This document shows, piece by piece, positions 45,666 to 48,777 of a DNA stretch of 48,777 nt. Origin of the DNA: an uncultured Thiodictyon sp. (GTDB lineage Bacteria; Pseudomonadota; Gammaproteobacteria; Chromatiales; Chromatiaceae); assembly GCF_903946935.1 (NCBI RefSeq), contig NZ_CAJAXH010000119.1, positions 1-48,777 of the forward strand, read 5' to 3'. The notes under the pieces were generated by a model. That model worked only from the letters and a program-made list of their open reading frames with translations. It ran no database searches and was not told the DNA's origin. Each line of letters starts with the position of its first letter. The stretch's first letter is position 1. The position numbers and the translations under genes are program-made.

Positions 45666-47562
45666 GCTGAATCTCCAATGCGATTCCTCGTGCCGCTACA
45701 TTCTTGACATTACGCTCGGCATCGGCAAGCGCGCTGGCTATCATCGCAGCATCTACCCAGTCGCGCAGCGCATCAAGTACGGTATCGACGCGGGCGTCTT
45801 CACGTGATGGGAGCCCGAGACCGATGTCCTCGGGTGTGATCCGCTGTTCGGTCCCCTCCGGCCGCTTGCGCGCCAGTATTCGCAGTACCTCCAGTCGCCA
45901 CGTCCTGCCAACGATGCGATCCCTGGGGTCTGGCTCCTGCTCGACATCTTTCAGGATCTTACGAATTTCATACGGCAGCTTTCTTGGGAGCCGGCCGTCG
46001 CTAAGCAAGCCAACAAGGTCGTTGAGGCGCCTGCCGGGCGACTGTTGCTGGCCCCATTGAGCACGCCACTTGATGGTATCACCACTGCGCTTGTCGAAAA
46101 TGACGCCAAGGGCATTGCGCTGACGCGGATCGCCATCGGCGAGATTCTCCCCCTGCTTGGCAAAGCTTTCCGCTTCGCGGGCGAGGCCGAGCAGATTACC
46201 GAGGGGCTTCAAGAAGTGCGCTATGCCGATCCCGACGGAGAGGGTCGGTGGTTGATCATCACAGTCTGGGAATGTTTCCAGAAATATGGGTTGTACTACG
46301 TCGATGAAGGCTGCTCTGAGGGCTTCGGCGCAGTTCGCCGCGTGAAGGACCGGGAGGATTGCGACTACGTCGTCCCCGCCGGCGTAGATGTGCAGACCGG
46401 AATGTTCTTCGACGATGTCACGTACACCCTGTGAAAATTTAGCCAGGGCTTCCGACAGGCGTGATTGCCGTATCGCCGAGCCAAGCCGACCCAGGGCCTT
46501 CCCCATTCGATCCCCGTCGGCGTGTAGGCAGGCAACATAGGGGTAGGGCTCCGGGATCGATAGGTTCGCACGAAAAAGTCGCTTGACGTAGGGGTCGAAA
46601 AAGCCCTTTAGGCCAAGCTCCTTGCTCAAAGCGGGCCATTGCCCCTCAAAGAATATCTCGCCGTCATATAGAAAGGCGCCCCTTAGCCAGCGTGTAACGC
46701 CACGCTGACACCGAGGAACACCTTGCTTCTCGCATTCGGCCTCGAGTGTTCTGAGCGCTATATCGAGTGATCGGTGTGTTGTTGCCGCCTCATCAAGCGC
46801 CTTGAGCCAAGGCTCCACGGCGACCCTGGCGATGGGAACGAATTGATCCGGATCGCCACCAGCCCGTTTGACCATTCCAATTGCGTCCAAGTGTTCCTGC
46901 GGACTAAGACGGAATCGTAAGGCCAATTTTGATGGATGCTCGCCATATTTGCGATCGACCAGAATGCTCTCGCGCTGGCCATCAAGGCTCGACTTTCGAC
47001 GAGGTCCGCCTTGCCATTGGCGAAAATCGCGCAGTACCTTACGTGCTGCCACCGCCTGTTCAGCTGCTAAACGAGCAGACTCGAACTCACCGTCCGCCTC
47101 GTAAGTTGACCAGCCACCAATCACTTCCAAGAAGGATTCGATAACCGCCTCCGGTGATTCATGCGCACCCAATTGGTGGGCAATGAGCCCCTTGGCCCGA
47201 CCGTTGGCCTCCTTAGCAAAGTGTTTCCAAATGTTGGCGGCTGCAATCCTTGCCGTAGATACGGCGACCGTCGTTGTCACATCATCACCGCTTTGACGGG
47301 TTGCCACAATCTTGTTAGCAATACCGAGAGGCGGTACGCCAGTCTTGGGGCGTATCGCACCATCGCAACGGCTAAGTTCAATGTCTCCCGCAGCGAGCGC
47401 CGGAAATACCAGACTCCAGCCGGACTCGGCCAAAGAGCACGCGGCGCCCCTGCACATCTCAGACAAAATGTGGGACCCAAACCAAAGGTCACGCATCCGG
47501 CGCGCTTGTCCGATAAATTGTTGTACGGGACCAATAGCGACAATCAGCACGGTGCGGCTCAT
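45655..47562 (-). CDS. cas10: Cas10 (Cmr2) with GGDD cyclase, lacking the N-terminal HD nuclease domain
   Basis: The 635-residue large subunit begins directly with the first palm-domain segment, IVAIGPVQQFIGQARRMRDL WFGS, which in full-length Cmr2 follows an HD domain of about 200 residues. No HD motif is visible upstream, and the start overlaps the cmr1 stop. Palm motifs are ACLHADGDRMGKALG and LHIYAGGDDVVAIL, with GGDD at residues 395-398, so cyclic oligoadenylate synthesis should be retained while Cas10 DNase activity is predicted absent. The C-terminal helical domain D4 is present. The protein is otherwise typical of type III-B systems relying on signalling effectors. Confidence 0.93.
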   Translation of the reverse strand: MSRTVLIVAIGPVQQFIGQARRMRDLWFGSHILSEMCRGAACSLAESGWSLVFPALAAGDIELSRCDGAIRPKTGVPPLGIANKIVATRQSGDDVTTTVAVSTARIAAANIWKHFAKEANGRAKGLIAHQLGAHESPEAVIESFLEVIGGWSTYEADGEFESARLAAEQAVAARKVLRDFRQWQGGPRRKSSLDGQRESILVDRKYGEHPSKLALRFRLSPQEHLDAIGMVKRAGGDPDQFVPIARVAVEPWLKALDEAATTHRSLDIALRTLEAECEKQGVPRCQRGVTRWLRGAFLYDGEIFFEGQWPALSKELGLKGFFDPYVKRLFRANLSIPEPYPYVACLHADGDRMGKALGRLGSAIRQSRLSEALAKFSQGVRDIVEEHSGLHIYAGGDDVVAILPVLHAANCAEALRAAFIDVVQPIFLETFPDCDDQPPTLSVGIGIAHFLKPLGNLLGLAREAESFAKQGENLADGDPRQRNALGVIFDKRSGDTIKWRAQWGQQQSPGRRLNDLVGLLSDGRLPRKLPYEIRKILKDVEQEPDPRDRIVGRTWRLEVLRILARKRPEGTEQRITPEDIGLGLPSREDARVDTVLDALRDWVDAAMIASALADAERNVKNVAARGIALEIQHGD

Positions 47563-48659
47563 AGGGTACCCCCGGTTAGGCGCAAGTTAGTCTTGAGCCA
47601 GTCCATGAATGCATCCTCCGTACTGGTCTTTCCGGTCAACGGAGTAAACAGCGGCGAAGTCAGCATCTGCCCGATAGGCGCCGGGCTTCGCAAAGAACCC
47701 TTAGCTTTGATACCTACCACGGCTTCTTTAGGCAGGGTACGACTCAGCCAAAGGGCAGCTGCGGCGAATTTACCGTTGCGTGCCTGGATCGGCTTAACCA
47801 GCAGCGGGCTGGTGAGGCGTTGGCTTGGTGCATGCGGGTCACCGGTCGGCGACCAGCCTAACTCGCCGGCTTGCGGTGGGCGGTTCGAGAAAAAGTTGCC
47901 GCTCCGATCCTTATTCTGAAACCGAAACTGGATCGGCAGGCCGAACACCGCGCGGGGCCAACTGATCGGATTCGCAGGGATTAGTGCGTTATGGTCGTAG
48001 GCTGCGAAGGCATGTCGGATCAGATCCGGTTCCGGCCAGCGGGAACGCCCGGGGCGCCCGGCGTTACCGCGCGCTAGCGACGATCGCTGTCGGGCAAATG
48101 GTCCGATGGTGGCAGTGTCCGTTCGAGCGGTATTGGTGCCTTGCCGAAAATCTCGCAACCAGCCGATAGCTTCATGCCAGGTGTCTGTGGCCGAGCGGAG
48201 TTGGCCGATGCAGAGTCGCGCGCCGGATAGCGACGGATAGACCGCATTGGCAGTTTGCCCCGATGACAACCAGGCGCCAATGGCGCCGAGATCCAGAGAC
48301 TCCGGAAGCCAAATGGTTCGGGCTGTCTCATCGGGGATGCCAAGTGCGCCACAACCCCGGCGTGTGCGACCCCCGATGCCGCCGAAGAGCAACCACGCGC
48401 GCAGCGTGTGCTCGATCTGGCGTGTATCGGTTGCTGCATCGGCTCCCAGGATGAGACGCAATACCAGCGTGAAGCGGATGCCGGGTGCCCAGCGCTCCGC
48501 CGGCGACTCTCCTTGGGCCGTGGCACGGGCCGGCCAAAGCGCATAGGCGGCGGGATCGTCGAGTGTGACGTTCTCGTTGATCACGCGGCTAGTACCGCAG
48601 GATGAAAATCCTAATACCGTTTCTGAAGAGCGCGTTGTAAGAGGCTGTCTAAGAACCAT
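47559..48659 (-). CDS. cmr1: Cmr1, type III-B RAMP subunit, apparently 5'-truncated
   Basis: The remaining 366 residues include FTLVLRLILGADAATDTRQI, WLLFGGIGGRTRRGCGALGI (Gly-rich RAMP loop), RAVFGLPIQFRFQNK and SPLLVKPIQARNGKFAAAAL, matching the middle and C-terminal Cmr1 domains. A complete Cmr1 begins with a first RAMP segment (TPL.TGG...R..S..G.LR.W) of about 80-100 residues, which is absent here. The first codons (MVLRQPLTTRSS) run into sequence resembling an IS end. Cmr1 sits at the crRNA 3' end with Cmr6, so the complex may still assemble without it, or the locus may be inactivated. The stop overlaps the cas10 start (ATGA). Confidence 0.8.
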   Translation of the reverse strand: MVLRQPLTTRSSETVLGFSSCGTSRVINENVTLDDPAAYALWPARATAQGESPAERWAPGIRFTLVLRLILGADAATDTRQIEHTLRAWLLFGGIGGRTRRGCGALGIPDETARTIWLPESLDLGAIGAWLSSGQTANAVYPSLSGARLCIGQLRSATDTWHEAIGWLRDFRQGTNTARTDTATIGPFARQRSSLARGNAGRPGRSRWPEPDLIRHAFAAYDHNALIPANPISWPRAVFGLPIQFRFQNKDRSGNFFSNRPPQAGELGWSPTGDPHAPSQRLTSPLLVKPIQARNGKFAAAALWLSRTLPKEAVVGIKAKGSLRSPAPIGQMLTSPLFTPLTGKTSTEDAFMDWLKTNLRLTGGTL

Positions 48660-48777
48660 TTTGAGATAGAGGCTTACTTAACGGCTAATAAATACGGCGT
48701 TTGATTATTGCAGATCTGCCGAAGAAGCAAGCGTCCGGATGCAATATAAACCTGTGTTTCGCTTGAAGTCGGTTTGC
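48640..48777. mobile_element. Probable insertion-sequence end at the right edge of the window
   Basis: Beginning with GGCTGTCTAAGAACC (about 48642-48656), the sequence becomes AT-richer and non-coding and replaces the expected cmr1 5' region. The motif resembles terminal repeats of DDE-type insertion sequences, but I cannot name the family, and the element continues outside the window. No transposase frame is visible in these bases. Confidence 0.35.

Noticed and set aside
48680-48777. Outward promoter from the right-edge IS driving cmr1
   Set aside because: Best pair (TTGCTT and TAATCA, 17 bases apart on the minus strand) matches consensus poorly; not enough to annotate.

Overview
The window looks like a chromosomal segment of a GC-rich gammaproteobacterium. 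Gene content (ActP/DUF485 plus Acs acetate uptake, pilBCD-coaE, a type III-B CRISPR locus with a membrane effector, many IS and toxin-antitoxin remnants) is what I would expect of a purple sulfur bacterium of the Chromatiaceae. That placement is inference: no rRNA, photosynthesis or sulfur-oxidation gene is present to settle it.

Layout. 1-1.1 kb is a mosaic of broken mobile elements: a frameshifted HTH transposase fragment joined to an IS1-type catalytic domain, ending in the C-terminal stub of a C25 (gingipain-like) peptidase. 1.2-4.9 kb (minus) is a DUF4139 / NfeD / slipin membrane operon. 5.0-6.7 kb has a small RRM protein convergent with threonine synthase. 7.1-12.1 kb has DUF485-ActP, strong terminator hairpins, a 178-bp inverted-repeat element, a cNMP/CBS/DUF294 signalling protein and a DnaQ-type exonuclease.

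12.2-22.9 kb is a compact defence island, all on the plus strand: a single-chain GmrSD-like DUF262/HNH protein, an AlbA_2 ATP-binding regulator, and a type III restriction-modification system (mod, res) with a complete DarT-DarG DNA ADP-ribosylation toxin-antitoxin pair placed between mod and res. The stop/start overlaps suggest one transcript. The mod gene carries an in-frame palindromic repeat of the same general family as the element near 9.3 kb.

23.0-31.3 kb is mostly housekeeping: a small membrane protein, acs, a NYN/cold-shock protein, pilB-pilC-pilD and coaE. A ParE-type toxin-antitoxin pair follows. 32.4-37.0 kb (minus) encodes a two-gene glucose-type PTS: an IIA-HPr-EI fusion and an EIICB with an extra large loop domain and a second, cysteine-less IIB domain.

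37.3-48.7 kb is a type III-B (Cmr) CRISPR-Cas locus without adaptation genes or an array in the window. Cas6 lies on the plus strand. On the minus strand run cmr1-cas10-cmr3-cmr4-cmr5-cmr6-csx1, then a HepT/MntA pair, a Cam1-like membrane-anchored cyclic-oligoadenylate sensor, a Crn2 (DUF1874) ring nuclease and an orphan nucleotidyltransferase. Cas10 keeps the GGDD cyclase motif but begins without the HD nuclease domain. The predicted logic is therefore RNA sensing by Cmr, cyclic oligoadenylate synthesis, two effectors (Csx1 RNase and membrane Cam1-like) and Crn2 as the off-switch. The cmr1 gene appears to have lost its 5' end at a probable IS junction at the right edge of the window, so whether the complex is functional here is open.

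All calls come from reading sequence and translations by eye; no database search or structure prediction was run.
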